From Malaya genurostris (Eukaryota; Arthropoda; Insecta; Diptera; Culicidae): a DNA stretch of 64,000 nucleotides. A model generated the notes under the pieces. That model was not told where the DNA came from, made no database searches, and was given only the letters and a program-made list of their open reading frames with translations. Location of the stretch: NCBI RefSeq assembly GCF_030247185.1, contig NC_080571.1, positions 30,425,753 to 30,489,752 on the forward strand, in the 5' to 3' direction. Position 1 is the first letter of the stretch, and every line of letters begins with the position of its first letter. The position numbers and the translations under genes are program-made. This document shows positions 34,545 to 44,383 of this stretch, piece after piece.

Positions 34545-36555
34545 CTAGCTGACCCGTCGAACTTCTTCTCGTCAGAAGAATTGTCAAAAGACGAAGTGGT
34601 CAACGTTTCTCTTCATTATTTTTCTGATTACTTAACCTACAATCAACGGATTTCGACACACACTCGCTACAGCTCAAAAAGAAGAAATACCACCAAAGAT
34701 TAATGTGAAAATATGTAATACCTCTGTTAAGCGAAAACTGAACAAATACACAGATTTCTATTCTGAACAGTCCGTTTTAAGGAATTACTCATACGTAAAT
34801 GTTCACCCGACAAAACCAACTTCGAAGCAGTTTCATATACACAAAAAAAATTCTATCTTTGTGTTCGGTAATAATTTTTCCGGCAACGATCTATAAAATA
34901 TTATTTTTACTGAAAGTTACGAAAAATTTATTCAACTTACGGTCATCTGTCAAAGAACTACTGAATATCGGAAAATCCTATGTAAAAGTTACGATTATTT
35001 ATTATTTACTGACACAGTCTGTGAACTCTGAAATGTCATTTCTCTTGACGAACTCAGTGAAAGTTTTACCAATATTCGGAAAATTAAATTCGGTAATCAT
35101 CACTATACATTCAGCAGAAATAAAGATCTGTCAAATAACATAATTTTCGGACGTAAAGATGTGAAAATTTCTAGATTTGTAGAGAAAAAAACCTGTTTTT
35201 ATCCACCTAGTGGTGTAATGATGCCTTTCTCATATCAATCATACTATCATATATAATACAGTGGTATTCTTCAAAATAATTTTTCTTCGATTCCTAAAAG
35301 AATAACCGAAATCGGTTTGTTTGACCGTCTATTGATAAAAACTATCAATTGGAAAACATTTGAGGTCGATTTAGGAAAATTTTTAAGTTTTTCCCCATCT
35401 TCAGTGATGGTATACAATTTTTAACCCACTTTAGCATATATTTCCGGACCCGGAAGTCGAATCCGCATGAAATTCAGGAATTACGTATGGGACCACAGGA
35501 CCTTTCATTTAAACCTAAGTTATGAGAAAAGTTAGAACATATATTTTCTTATTTTTGAACATTTTACCCCATAACTCCCGAACCGGAAGTCGTCTCCAAA
35601 TAATATTCAGGAATTTTTTATGGGACCTCAAGTCCTTTCATTTGAATCCAAGTTTGTGAAAATCGGTTCAGCCATCTCTGAGAAAAGTTAGTGCAAAAAA
35701 ACGTTACATACACACACAGACATTTTGCGTACTCGACAAACTGAGTCGAATGGTATATGACACTCGGCCCTCCGGGCCTCGGTTCAAAAGTTGGTTTTCA
35801 TAACCTTTCTATATGAGAAAGGCAAAAAGTGGTGCGAATTGATTGTTTGCGAAAAATAGATAATACTGATTCCTAGCGGTAATTTTTCATTAAGTGAATA
35901 TATTCAAAAAGCCTTCTACAACTTTTTATTTCAGCACTCTAAAAATATGAAGGGTGATCCCATATTCTACTGAATTGCATCCGAGAATAATTGATCATTT
36001 TATTTGAATAAATTATTTCTGGAGAGCAAATGTAATTCAATTCATTCATCACATGCAAAAAAATTAATTAATCGGATGAAAATATGTTTTGTAAACCAAA
36101 TTGCTCCTTCCTTTCCCAGATCTCTAGTACAATTTACCAAAAAATTGTAATACTTTACGGGTCAAGACGTTTACATATTTTTAGAATTGTTTTGTAAATT
36201 TCGACGAACGTCGGTATTGAATGATGAAGAAGTCATTAGAATTATGACAGATCGAAGTTCAGTGGAACTGTACCGATCATTCAGCAAATAAAACTTTTAC
36301 TGAACGGATTACCGAATGTCCAGCTGTTTGAAAGTCAGTAAAACTGTACCGACATCCGTAAAAATAATTCGGTGTGTACAGCTTTTAAGCAGCGAGAAAT
36401 TTTTCTCAGAATCTGTTCTGTACGTTCAAGTTATCAAAAAGTACCATGTCTAAAGTACGCTCTAAATTCAGGTACAGGGGAATTTTGATTGCTTGGAGAC
36501 GTCGCTTAAATTGTAATTTGATATTGATCCTACCAGTTTGAACATTCTTCACAGA
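34545..36555 (+). repeat. CTAGCTGACCCG family, copy C, interrupted
   Basis: Starts CTAGCTGACCCGTCGAACTT. Its interior (TCTGAACAGTCCGTTTTAAG, TTCACCCGAC) matches copies B and D up to about 35190, and resumes near 36370 with CAGCTTTTAAGCAGCGAGAAA. The sequence between is a separate insertion. The usual 3' block is absent because repeat E sequence begins at about 36558. Confidence 0.7.
35190..35829 (+). repeat. Repeat family F1, most complete copy, inside copy C
   Basis: Begins ATCCACCTAGTGGTGTAATG with GCCTTTCTCATAT and ends with the inverted form ATATGAGAAAGGC, so it has subterminal inverted repeats. The interior holds ACCCGGAAGTCG, CCCGAACCGGAAGTCG and CATACACACACAGACATTTT. Related copies: about 44645-45150, 58155-58445 (reverse) and 60747-61443. 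No coding. Confidence 0.75.
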
Positions 36556-36557
36556 AT

Positions 36558-36846
36558 ATGCAAAAGCGAAGCTGTTTGAAGCACGCGAATCTATAAATAG
36601 AAGCAAAATTATAGCTAACGTTTCAGTCCTACGCGTAGCATACCAAAGGTAGGTTGTTGCTAGATAGTAAGACAAAAAGTGCCATAAAACGATTTGAAGC
36701 TTTAATTGGTATGCTCTGATCTTGTGTCATGCAAGATTGGATGAAATCCCATATTTTGTCGTTTCGCCTGAGAAATTGACGACAACCTCAGGGTAAATTT
36801 GGAGTGCATAAGATTAATTTCTAATTTATATAAGATGAACTCGATT
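36558..36846 (+). repeat. Repeat family E, partial copy 3 with intact core promoter motifs
   Basis: Matches 7921-8180, ending at ATAAGATGAACTCGATT. Contains CTATAAATAG (36591-36600) and TTTCAGTCC (36621-36629), spaced like a TATA box and initiator. Confidence 0.75.
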
Positions 36847-37339
36847 CAGTGGCGTACCGAGGTAATTTGGCGCCCGGGGCAAAATAAGAGTTTTGCCGCC
36901 CCCATCGTTGGATTAGTGAGCAAAAGGAAGTGTGGGTGTGTAATGTCAGAGACATAGCTGAATGTCGTGAATACGAATCAAAGTGACACTCTTTCTTTAT
37001 ACTTCCGAATATCAATTAGTTGATCGATTGTGTGAATTGTGAAAGCTTTCCTCTTCTCTCTTCTGGGATTTTTAACGATACACCTAAACTAAAGTACAGA
37101 TTAGTTAGATTGAACATTCTGACATACAATTGAATATTACGAAATGACCAGTATAGTTCGTTATGGTAAATGATGGTTCTTAGAAATACTTTTATGAAGG
37201 AGTTCGTGATGGAGAGTGACGAGTTGAGTTCGAATCTATTCTGAGTAGGTGCTATGCATTTTATATAGCAAATCAGCAGAAAATTCTACTACAAACTACA
37301 ACTGGTTGAAAAATGGGCCGTATACAGTATAGTATAGAA

Positions 37340-38174
37340 GTCAAATGTTCTTCGTGCTAAAGAACGTTTGAATTTTCGAACCTATAAGAAGCAGAAACAA
37401 CCAAAACGTAGTCCGAAACAAGAAGCATCGATCATGCCGAGGGTTCGAAAGCTGTACAATACGATTCTTGCTGGAAATTTGAACTGCATAATCATGGACG
37501 ACGAAACCAACGTGAAACTCGATTACAAATCCTTGCCAGGACCACAATATTATACGGTGCGAGAAGGGCAAGTGTTAAACCAGTCCGAGACATCGATTAA
37601 AGTCGAAAGCTATGGTCTGGCAAGCAATTTGTAGCTGCGGTAAGATTTCAATGAGGAGCGAAATACACATCAAGGAAAGTTTACAAAAACGACTTCTACC
37701 CGTGATTCGAAGCCACAAGGATCCTGTTGTCTTCTGGCCAGAACTAGCTTCTTGCCACTACTAGAACACTACTCAACGGTAGAATGGTATACTACCAAAA
37801 ATGTCACTTTCGTACCAAAAGACATGAATCCACCAAATTGCCCACAACTTCGAGCAATTGAGGAATTTTAGGCATTAACGAAGGCACATCTTAGAAAGCA
37901 TGTCTCGGCAGCCGAAACCATTCAACAGTTCGAAAAAGATTGGGAAAAGGTGTCAAATCTTGTTCCCAAGAAGTCTGTACGGAATTTAATGAGGAACGTT
38001 CGCAAGAAGGTGCGCCAGCTAGTCTACAATGGCTAAGTAGCAAATGTTGAGAATAATATTCTGTTGTTGTAGTCTAATATTATCAGTGTATCGAATAAAT
38101 TTGAATATCTAACACTTGCGAATTATTTACAGCGAAATCAAAGTGCGTCCATACTTTTTGGGACAGTCTTTAGT
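37340..38174 (+). pseudogene. Tc1/mariner-superfamily transposase fossil (DD37E-like)
   Basis: Read across frameshifts and stops: MPRVRKLYNTILAGNLNCII, MDDETNVKLDY (first catalytic Asp), LPGPQYYTVREGQ, then FWPELASCHYS where the second Asp is replaced by Glu, then VTFVPKDMNPPNCPQLRAIE ending in the third acidic residue. The spacing and NPPNCPQ text fit the mosquito DD37E-type group. A terminus-like sequence, GTCCATACTTTTTGGGACAG, lies at 38147-38166; the matching left terminus was not found. Inactive. Confidence 0.8.
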
Positions 38175-38219
38175 TGATTGATTGTGTGAATTACTGTTTC
38201 GCGTTTAGAATTGTACCGG

Positions 38220-38352
38220 AGCATCTATATTAAAGTATGACTAGGAATTAAATTCGGATCATGGGACTGGCTCCAAATTTAGTTGCAAAGTTCATATTCG
38301 GAGTTCAGATCAAGAGTTCAGTTAATTGATTTAGTTTTGAAATTCTGTAACT
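38220..38352. repeat. Degenerate GAATTC/GTTCAG-type repeat hosting the LINE insertion (left part)
   Basis: Repeated words GGAATT, TTCGGA, AGTTCA spaced about 20 bp apart. The same repeat resumes after the LINE at 44372-44645 (CTGAACT, GAATTG, TTCCAAAAT). Confidence 0.6.
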
Positions 38353-38385
38353 CATTCAGTAAAAACTATTCAAGCGAAGAGGTTG
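38353..38385 (+). promoter_or_regulatory. LINE internal promoter: Inr plus DPE-like motif
   Basis: The element starts CATTCAGT. Taking A38354 as +1, GGTTG falls at +28 to +32 (38381-38385), matching the downstream promoter element consensus and its fixed spacing. TATA-less Inr+DPE promoters at the very 5' end are known for Drosophila jockey, Doc, F, G and I elements. Function here is inferred. Confidence 0.5.
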
Positions 38386-38529
38386 TGTTTCGATTGTACT
38401 GGCTCGTGAGTGAACGGCTGCTACCGAGACAATTCTAAGCTTCAGGTAGTTAAACTGCCCATAGCAAACGCAATATTCGGGACGTTTCCCGACTGGAAAG
38501 CTAGCAACGAAGGCCATCCCGTTCATACG

Positions 38530-38657
38530 CACAGAGGTGTAGAGACACAGAGGTGCGAGAGCATAGAAGTGACGAGTCACAGAGGTGCCATCGCATAAAG
38601 GTGCGAAGACGAAGGGGTGCAAAGGCACTGAGGTGCTAAAGCAACCCAGTGCTGATC
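38530..38657 (+). repeat. Eight 16-bp tandem units in the LINE 5' UTR
   Basis: Eight consecutive units of exactly 16 bp with consensus CACAGAGGTGCGAAGA; GGTGC is the most conserved core and the last unit is the most diverged. No insertions or deletions between units. Confidence 0.9.
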
Positions 38658-38850
38658 TACCAGGTACCAGAATTTGTACGCTGTGTAGGATCAAAAGAGA
38701 CGGCATATATCGCGAGGTGCTACACTGCAAGCATCGCATTTGATCGCCACCAAAAGCAAAAGCACTGTACCTGGGGTCAGGTACAGGCAGCACAGCAAGT
38801 GCAGTGGTGTCCACAACGACGGCAGAGCAACTGAGATAGCAGTAAACGAC

Positions 38851-38895
38851 AGAAGACTGCCAATTGGAAACAGCAGAAGACTGCCAATTGGAAAC
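38851..38895 (+). repeat. 24-bp period duplication in the LINE 5' UTR
   Basis: AGAAGACTGCCAATTGGAAA occurs at 38851-38870 and again at 38875-38894, so two direct units with period 24. Smaller than the 16-bp array upstream, and downstream of it. Confidence 0.9.
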
Positions 38896-39049
38896 CGTTG
38901 GAAGAGCTTCACGTCGTTCTTCACGATAAAGGAACAGAGACAGCTACAAGGTAGATTTAATTTATTTATTTTTTATTTCTTATATCTGAAATTTTACTAA
39001 AAATAAGTTTTTATTTTGGTATTATTAATTTACAAAAAAATTTAATGTA

Positions 39050-40363
39050 ATGGATGATCTCATGGAAGATCATCCGAATCCGATTCCGGATACTAGTAAG
39101 AGTTTAAATACTCCGAGGGCTAAACATTATCCACAGGGTACCACTGGGCCATGGATAGTCTATATTCGAAAAAAAGAAAAGATTTTAAATTTGATGCAAA
39201 TTACCAAGGATTTGACATCACATTTCTCTGAAGTTAAAGAAATATGTAAAGTTAATAGAGATAAAATTCGAGTTGTTGTCAATGACTTGAAACAGGCGAA
39301 CGAAATTGTAACCTGTAAATTATTTTCTGTTGAATATCGAGTTTACATTCCATCGAAGGAGGTGGAAATTGACGGTGTTGTGACTGAAGCAAGTCTGACG
39401 GCCGATGATTTACTTAAAAATGGAGTTGGTCGTTTTAAAAACTCCATGCTTGAGGGAGTTAAGATACTCGAGTGCAAGCAATTGTACTCAGCATCTATTG
39501 TCGATGGAAAAAAGTCGTATCGTCTCTCAGATTCGTTTCGTGTAACATTTGCCGGATCTGCGTTGCCTAGCCATGTCTATATCGATAAAATTCGTCTTCC
39601 TGTTCGGCTTTTCGTACCGCATGTTATGAATTGCACGAACTGTAAAAAATTCGGGCATACAGCTACTTACTGTAGTAATAAGTCCAAATGTATCAAATGT
39701 CAAGGGCCTCATAAGGATAATCTTTGCGATAAAGATGTTGAAAAATGTGTTTATTGTGGGGAGAGACCTCATGATGATCTTTCAGTATGCGCTGCATTTA
39801 AGTTGCGTAAAGACAAAATGAAGCTTTCTTTAAAAGCACGGTCTAAGCGCACATATGCAGAAATGCTTAAAACGGTCATACATGTCTCCCCCTTGGAAAC
39901 CGAAAACGGTTTTTCAAATCTTATGGAGCCAGAGGAATCTGACTCCGACGGAAATAGTGAAGATACCTCGTTTGTCACTCCTCAAGGGTCTGTTAAGAGG
40001 AGATTAACAAACCACAAAATACCTAAAAAGACACCTAAAATTACATCTTCAAAAAAAGATCCCCGTGTTAAAGCTAAAAAGCCAAATTTAAAACCAAAAA
40101 CTGTGCCTCCTGGTTTGTCAAATTCACAAACCAATCCAGAAACTAGCTCAAGAAAAGACAATAATCCAGTGGGCTCCGTTTCACATTCACCAACAGGATT
40201 ACTTAAGTTTTCGGAAATTGTAGAATGGATTTTCGCAGCATTCAATATTTCTGAACCTCTAAAGACTATCATAACGGCATTCCTTCCAATAGCTAGAACT
40301 TTTTTGAAACAGTTATCAGCTCAATGGCCAGTTCTTTCAGGTTTTGTATCATTTGATGGATAA
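39050..40363 (+). CDS. LINE ORF1, gag-like nucleic-acid-binding protein, 437 aa
   Basis: ORF1 proteins of I/Jockey elements coat the element RNA and deliver it to the nucleus. Seen: a basic N-terminal half, then three zinc knuckles at about residues 196-250: CTNCKKFGHTATYC (C-x2-C-x4-H-x4-C), CIKCQGPHKDNLC (C-x2-C-x3-H-x4-C) and CVYCGERPHDDLSVC (C-x2-C-x4-H-x5-C). The C-terminal region is Lys/Ser/Pro-rich, with a closing hydrophobic stretch (WIFAAFNISEPLKTIITAFL). The frame is uninterrupted. The stop overlaps the ORF2 start in ATGGATAA. Confidence 0.93.
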   Translation: MDDLMEDHPNPIPDTSKSLNTPRAKHYPQGTTGPWIVYIRKKEKILNLMQITKDLTSHFSEVKEICKVNRDKIRVVVNDLKQANEIVTCKLFSVEYRVYIPSKEVEIDGVVTEASLTADDLLKNGVGRFKNSMLEGVKILECKQLYSASIVDGKKSYRLSDSFRVTFAGSALPSHVYIDKIRLPVRLFVPHVMNCTNCKKFGHTATYCSNKSKCIKCQGPHKDNLCDKDVEKCVYCGERPHDDLSVCAAFKLRKDKMKLSLKARSKRTYAEMLKTVIHVSPLETENGFSNLMEPEESDSDGNSEDTSFVTPQGSVKRRLTNHKIPKKTPKITSSKKDPRVKAKKPNLKPKTVPPGLSNSQTNPETSSRKDNNPVGSVSHSPTGLLKFSEIVEWIFAAFNISEPLKTIITAFLPIARTFLKQLSAQWPVLSGFVSFDG

Positions 40364-43300
40364 TTTATCATCCGCCGCAAATGATTCAATCACTGTTCTG
40401 CAGTGGAATTGTCGAAGCATCATGCCAAAACTTGATTCATTTAAAGTTTTGTTGCATAGTCAAAAATGTGATGTATTTACTTTGTGCGAAACATGGCTTA
40501 CATCAAACATAGCCTTAAATTTTAATGACTTTAACATTATACGTCTCGATAGAGACTCTCCGTATGGTGGAGTGCTTTTAGGAATTAAGAAATGTTATTC
40601 CTTTTATAGATTAAATATTCCTTCGACTTCTAGTATAGAAGTTGTTGCTTGTCAAATAAACATTAAAGGAAAGGACATTTGCATTGCTTCTGTATATATT
40701 CCTCCAAGAGCTCAAGTTGGACAACGACAGCTTAATAAAATTGTCGAAGCCCTTCCTGCTCCACATTTGATTTTAGGAGATTTCAATTCGCACGGAATGA
40801 TGTGGGGTTCCGTGTACAATGATAGCAGATCATCCTTAATATATAATATTTGCGACAATTTTAGCATGACGGTACTAAATATGGGTAGCATGACACGGAT
40901 CCCAAGACCTCCTGCACGTCCAAGTGCATTAGATTTATCTCTTTGCTCGACTTCAATTCGACTAGATTGCACCTGGAAAGTATTTCCTGATTTACACGGT
41001 AGCGATCATTTACCAATCATCATCTCAATTAGCAGTAACAAAGGCATTGCTAATTCAGTTAATATTCCATATGATTTGACAAAAAATATTGACTGGCTTA
41101 AATACCAAAGTAATATTTCAAGTGCCTTAACTTCAATGGAAGAGCTCCCCCCACTTGAAGAATATGACTTCCTCGTTTGTGCGATTCTGGAGGCCGCAGA
41201 ACAAGCCCAAACCAAACGATTTCTTGGTCTATCGTCTAACAGAAGGCCTCAAAATCCTTGGTGGGACAAAGAGTGCTCAGATGCTAAGCACGCGAAACAA
41301 AATGCCTTCAAGACGTTTTTAAAACGAGGAGGAGGAACTCCTCAGAATTTTGAAAAATTCTTGACTTTAGAAACCAAGTACAAGAGCATACTTCGGGCCA
41401 AGAAATGTAGGTATTGGAGACATTTTGTCGAAGGTTTGTCAAGAGAAACCTCAATGAGCACTCTTTGGAATACGGCCAGACGAATGAGGAATCGTAACGT
41501 AGGAAATGAGAGTGAGGAATACTCGAACCGATGGATATTTGATTTTGCGAGGAAAGTTTGTCCAGATTCTGTTCCTACGCATAGCATTATTAGGGAATCT
41601 TTTTCAAATAATGGTTCCATTGATAGCCCCTTTTCAATGATGGAATTTTCCATAGCACTCATGTCTTGTAACAATAACGCTCCTGGGTTGGACAGAATTA
41701 AATTCAACTTGGTGAAGAATCTGCCCGACCTCGCAAAAAGACGTTTGTTGGAATTGTTCAACAAGCTTCTTGAGCAAAATATTGTTCCACCTGACTGGAG
41801 GCAAGTGAAAGTTATCGCCATTCAAAAGCCGGGGAAACCAGCTTCCAATCACAACTCATATAGACCCATCGCGATGTTGTCCTGCATCAGAAAATTGTTC
41901 GAAAAAATTATTCTACGACGTCTCGACACTTGGGTCGAGACGAACGGTTTGTTGTCAGATACTCAGTTTGGCTTCCGTAGAAATAAAGGGACGAATGATT
42001 GCCTTGCATTACTTTCGTCTGACATCCAAATTGCCTTCGCTCAAAAGCAACAAATGGCATCTGTATTTTTAGACATTAAAGGAGCATTTGATTCAGTTTC
42101 CATTGATATTCTTTCAGACAAGCCCCACCAACATGGACTTCCAGCGGTTATAAATAATTATTTGCACAACCTTTTGTCAGAGAAACGCATGCATTTTTCA
42201 CATGGCGATTTGGCAACATTCAGAATTAGCTACATGGGTCTCCCGCAAGGCTCATGCCTCAGTCCGCTTCTCTATAATTTTTACGTGAATGACATTGACA
42301 GCTGTCTAGTAACCCCATGTACACTAAGGCAATTGGCAGATGATGGCGTGGTTTCAGTTACTGGGCCCAAAGCTATTGATCTGCAAAAACCATTGCAAGA
42401 TACCTTAGATAACTTGTCCGTTTGGGCTGTCCATCTGGGTATCGAATTCTCTGCGGAGAAAACAGAGCTGGTCGTCTTTTCAAGAAAGCATGATCCCGCG
42501 CAGCTTCAGCTTCATATGATGGGAAGAATGATCCAACAGGTTTTGACTTTCAAATACCTCGGGGTGTGGTTTGATTCCAAATGCACGTGGGGAGGACACA
42601 TTAGGTTTCTGATAACAAAATGCCAACAAAGAGTAAATTTTCTTCGAACAATAACCGGATCTTGGTGGGGTGCTCATCCGGAAGATCTAATAAAATTGTA
42701 TCAGACAACGATACTTTCAGTGATGGAATATGGATGCGTTTGCTTTCGTTCCGCTGCAAACTCTCATATTATCAAATTAGAGCGAATTCAATATCGTTGT
42801 TTGCGAATTGCTTTAGGCTGCATGCATTCGACACATACAATGAGTCTTGAAGTTCTGGCGGGAGTTCTTCCATTGAAGGATCGTTTTTGGGAGCTTTCGT
42901 CGCGACTGCTAATAAGATGCGAGGTACTGAATCCCCTAGTTATTAATAACTTCGAAAGGCTAGTTGAGCTTCAATCTCAAACAAGATTCATGACTGTATA
43001 TTTTAACCATATGTCACAGGAAATCAACCCTTCAAGATATATTCCTATCCGTGTCAGCCTCCTAAATGTCCCTGACTCAACTTTATTTTTCGACACATCC
43101 ATGCAGCGCGAAGTGCGTGGAATTCCGGAACACCTACGCTCGTTGGAAATCCCAAAAATATTTACAAGTAAGTTCAGGCATATCGACTCTGAGAAAATGT
43201 TTTACACGGACGGATCGCGAATTGAAGAAGCGACAGGGTTTGGTATGTTCAACAATAATGTTTCGGCCTCATTTAGGCTTCAAGAACCTGCATCTGTTTA

Positions 43301-44048
43301 TATAGCAGAGTTAGCAGCAGTTCATTATAGTTTGAGTATAATCGTCACATTATTTCCAAACCATTATTTTCTTTTCACAGATAGTCTGAGTGCAATTGAA
43401 GCCATTCGCTCAAAGGCTGCTGGCAAAAATGAACCTTTTTTCTTGGGCAAAATAAAACAGTGCCTGAACGTCATATTGAACAATAATTATCAAATCACAA
43501 TAGTTTGGGTCCCGGCTCATTGCTCCATTCCAGGCAATGAAAGAGCCGATATTTTAGCCAAACGTGGTGCTATTGAGGGTGAAATTTATGAGAGACCAAT
43601 TGCTTTCAACGAATTCTATAGCTCGTCTCGCCAAAGAACACTTGCCAGCTGGCAAGCTTCTTGGGATAAAGATGATCTGGGTCGGTGGATGCACTCAATT
43701 ATTCCGAAAATATCGACAAAGGCATGGTTCAGGGGACTGGATGTGAGTAGAGATTTCATTCGTGTGATGTCCAGACTCATGTCCAATCACTACACGTTAG
43801 ATGCACATCTCCTTCGAATTGGACTTTCCGAGACTAATCATTGTGCTTGTGGCGAAGGTTACCGTGATATTGATCGTGTCGTTTGGTCATGCGTGGAGTA
43901 TCGTGATGTCAGATCTCAACTAATAAATTCCTTGCGTACCCAAGGTAGACTATCCAATGTCCCAGTTCGCGACATTCTTGCTTGTCGTGACGTTCCTTAC
44001 ATGAAACTTCTTTATTATTTCATTAAGTCCATTGGAGTTCCAATTTAA
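40356..44048 (+). CDS. LINE ORF2: endonuclease, reverse transcriptase, RNase H, 1230 aa
   Basis: Open from the ATG at 40356 (MDNLSSAANDSITVLQWNC); an in-frame TTG four codons upstream is not needed. Domains in order: APE-type endonuclease (QWNCRS, LCETWL, GDFNSHGMMWG, SDHLPI; about residues 15-225); reverse transcriptase (APGLDRIKFNLVKNLP, YRPIAMLSC, FLDIKGAFDSVS, GLPQGSCLSPLLYNFYVNDI, catalytic LADDG; about 440-760); RNase H (FYTDGS, IAELAAVHYSL, FTDSLSAIEAIRS, WVPAHCSIPGNERADILAKR; about 950-1080). A Cys/His patch follows (HCACGEGYRDIDRVVWSC). All catalytic motifs are present. The RT motif is L-A-D-D rather than the usual Y/F-A-D-D, as in related mosquito elements. It likely relies on termination-reinitiation at the ORF1 stop. 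Confidence 0.95.
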   Translation: MDNLSSAANDSITVLQWNCRSIMPKLDSFKVLLHSQKCDVFTLCETWLTSNIALNFNDFNIIRLDRDSPYGGVLLGIKKCYSFYRLNIPSTSSIEVVACQINIKGKDICIASVYIPPRAQVGQRQLNKIVEALPAPHLILGDFNSHGMMWGSVYNDSRSSLIYNICDNFSMTVLNMGSMTRIPRPPARPSALDLSLCSTSIRLDCTWKVFPDLHGSDHLPIIISISSNKGIANSVNIPYDLTKNIDWLKYQSNISSALTSMEELPPLEEYDFLVCAILEAAEQAQTKRFLGLSSNRRPQNPWWDKECSDAKHAKQNAFKTFLKRGGGTPQNFEKFLTLETKYKSILRAKKCRYWRHFVEGLSRETSMSTLWNTARRMRNRNVGNESEEYSNRWIFDFARKVCPDSVPTHSIIRESFSNNGSIDSPFSMMEFSIALMSCNNNAPGLDRIKFNLVKNLPDLAKRRLLELFNKLLEQNIVPPDWRQVKVIAIQKPGKPASNHNSYRPIAMLSCIRKLFEKIILRRLDTWVETNGLLSDTQFGFRRNKGTNDCLALLSSDIQIAFAQKQQMASVFLDIKGAFDSVSIDILSDKPHQHGLPAVINNYLHNLLSEKRMHFSHGDLATFRISYMGLPQGSCLSPLLYNFYVNDIDSCLVTPCTLRQLADDGVVSVTGPKAIDLQKPLQDTLDNLSVWAVHLGIEFSAEKTELVVFSRKHDPAQLQLHMMGRMIQQVLTFKYLGVWFDSKCTWGGHIRFLITKCQQRVNFLRTITGSWWGAHPEDLIKLYQTTILSVMEYGCVCFRSAANSHIIKLERIQYRCLRIALGCMHSTHTMSLEVLAGVLPLKDRFWELSSRLLIRCEVLNPLVINNFERLVELQSQTRFMTVYFNHMSQEINPSRYIPIRVSLLNVPDSTLFFDTSMQREVRGIPEHLRSLEIPKIFTSKFRHIDSEKMFYTDGSRIEEATGFGMFNNNVSASFRLQEPASVYIAELAAVHYSLSIIVTLFPNHYFLFTDSLSAIEAIRSKAAGKNEPFFLGKIKQCLNVILNNNYQITIVWVPAHCSIPGNERADILAKRGAIEGEIYERPIAFNEFYSSSRQRTLASWQASWDKDDLGRWMHSIIPKISTKAWFRGLDVSRDFIRVMSRLMSNHYTLDAHLLRIGLSETNHCACGEGYRDIDRVVWSCVEYRDVRSQLINSLRTQGRLSNVPVRDILACRDVPYMKLLYYFIKSIGVPI

Positions 44049-44383
44049 ATTTTATTTTATGTTAGATTGTTTTCTCTTCCATGAGTTCAACCAATAGCCA
44101 GCTATCTTATATTAAATAAAAGTGATGAACTGATACAAATAAACCTGAAATAGTTATAAGATCATGTACAAAATAAATGTATTTCATTTAATGTAATTTA
44201 TAATAGCAACTCGCTTGATAAAAACAGTGTTTAGATTAACTAATGAATACCAACATACTAATAGGATATTCGAAATGTATTAGGTTTAAAGTACTATGTA
44301 TTGTAGATGCCACGGCGAACAAAAACTTATGTATATTGCCTATGAAATAAACGTATTTATGAAAAAAAAAAAATTCTGTAACT

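Larger units (their letters stand above)
38353..44371 (+). mobile_element. Full-length I/Jockey-superfamily LINE with RNase H
   Basis: A 6.0 kb non-LTR retrotransposon. The 12-bp sequence AATTCTGTAACT occurs immediately before it (38341-38352) and immediately after its poly(A) (44372-44383), a target-site duplication that fixes both ends. It contains a 5' UTR of about 700 bp, ORF1 (gag-like, zinc knuckles), ORF2 (endonuclease, reverse transcriptase, RNase H), a 320-bp 3' UTR, AATAAA at 44345-44350 and a short poly(A). RNase H downstream of RT places it with I/R1/Loa-type elements rather than Jockey proper. Confidence 0.95.

Noticed and set aside
38530..38657. CRISPR-like array
   Set aside because: Units are 16 bp with no spacers and lie inside a LINE 5' UTR in a eukaryotic genome.
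40344..40355. Upstream TTG as the ORF2 start
   Set aside because: A normal ATG follows at 40356 and overlaps the ORF1 stop, the expected arrangement.
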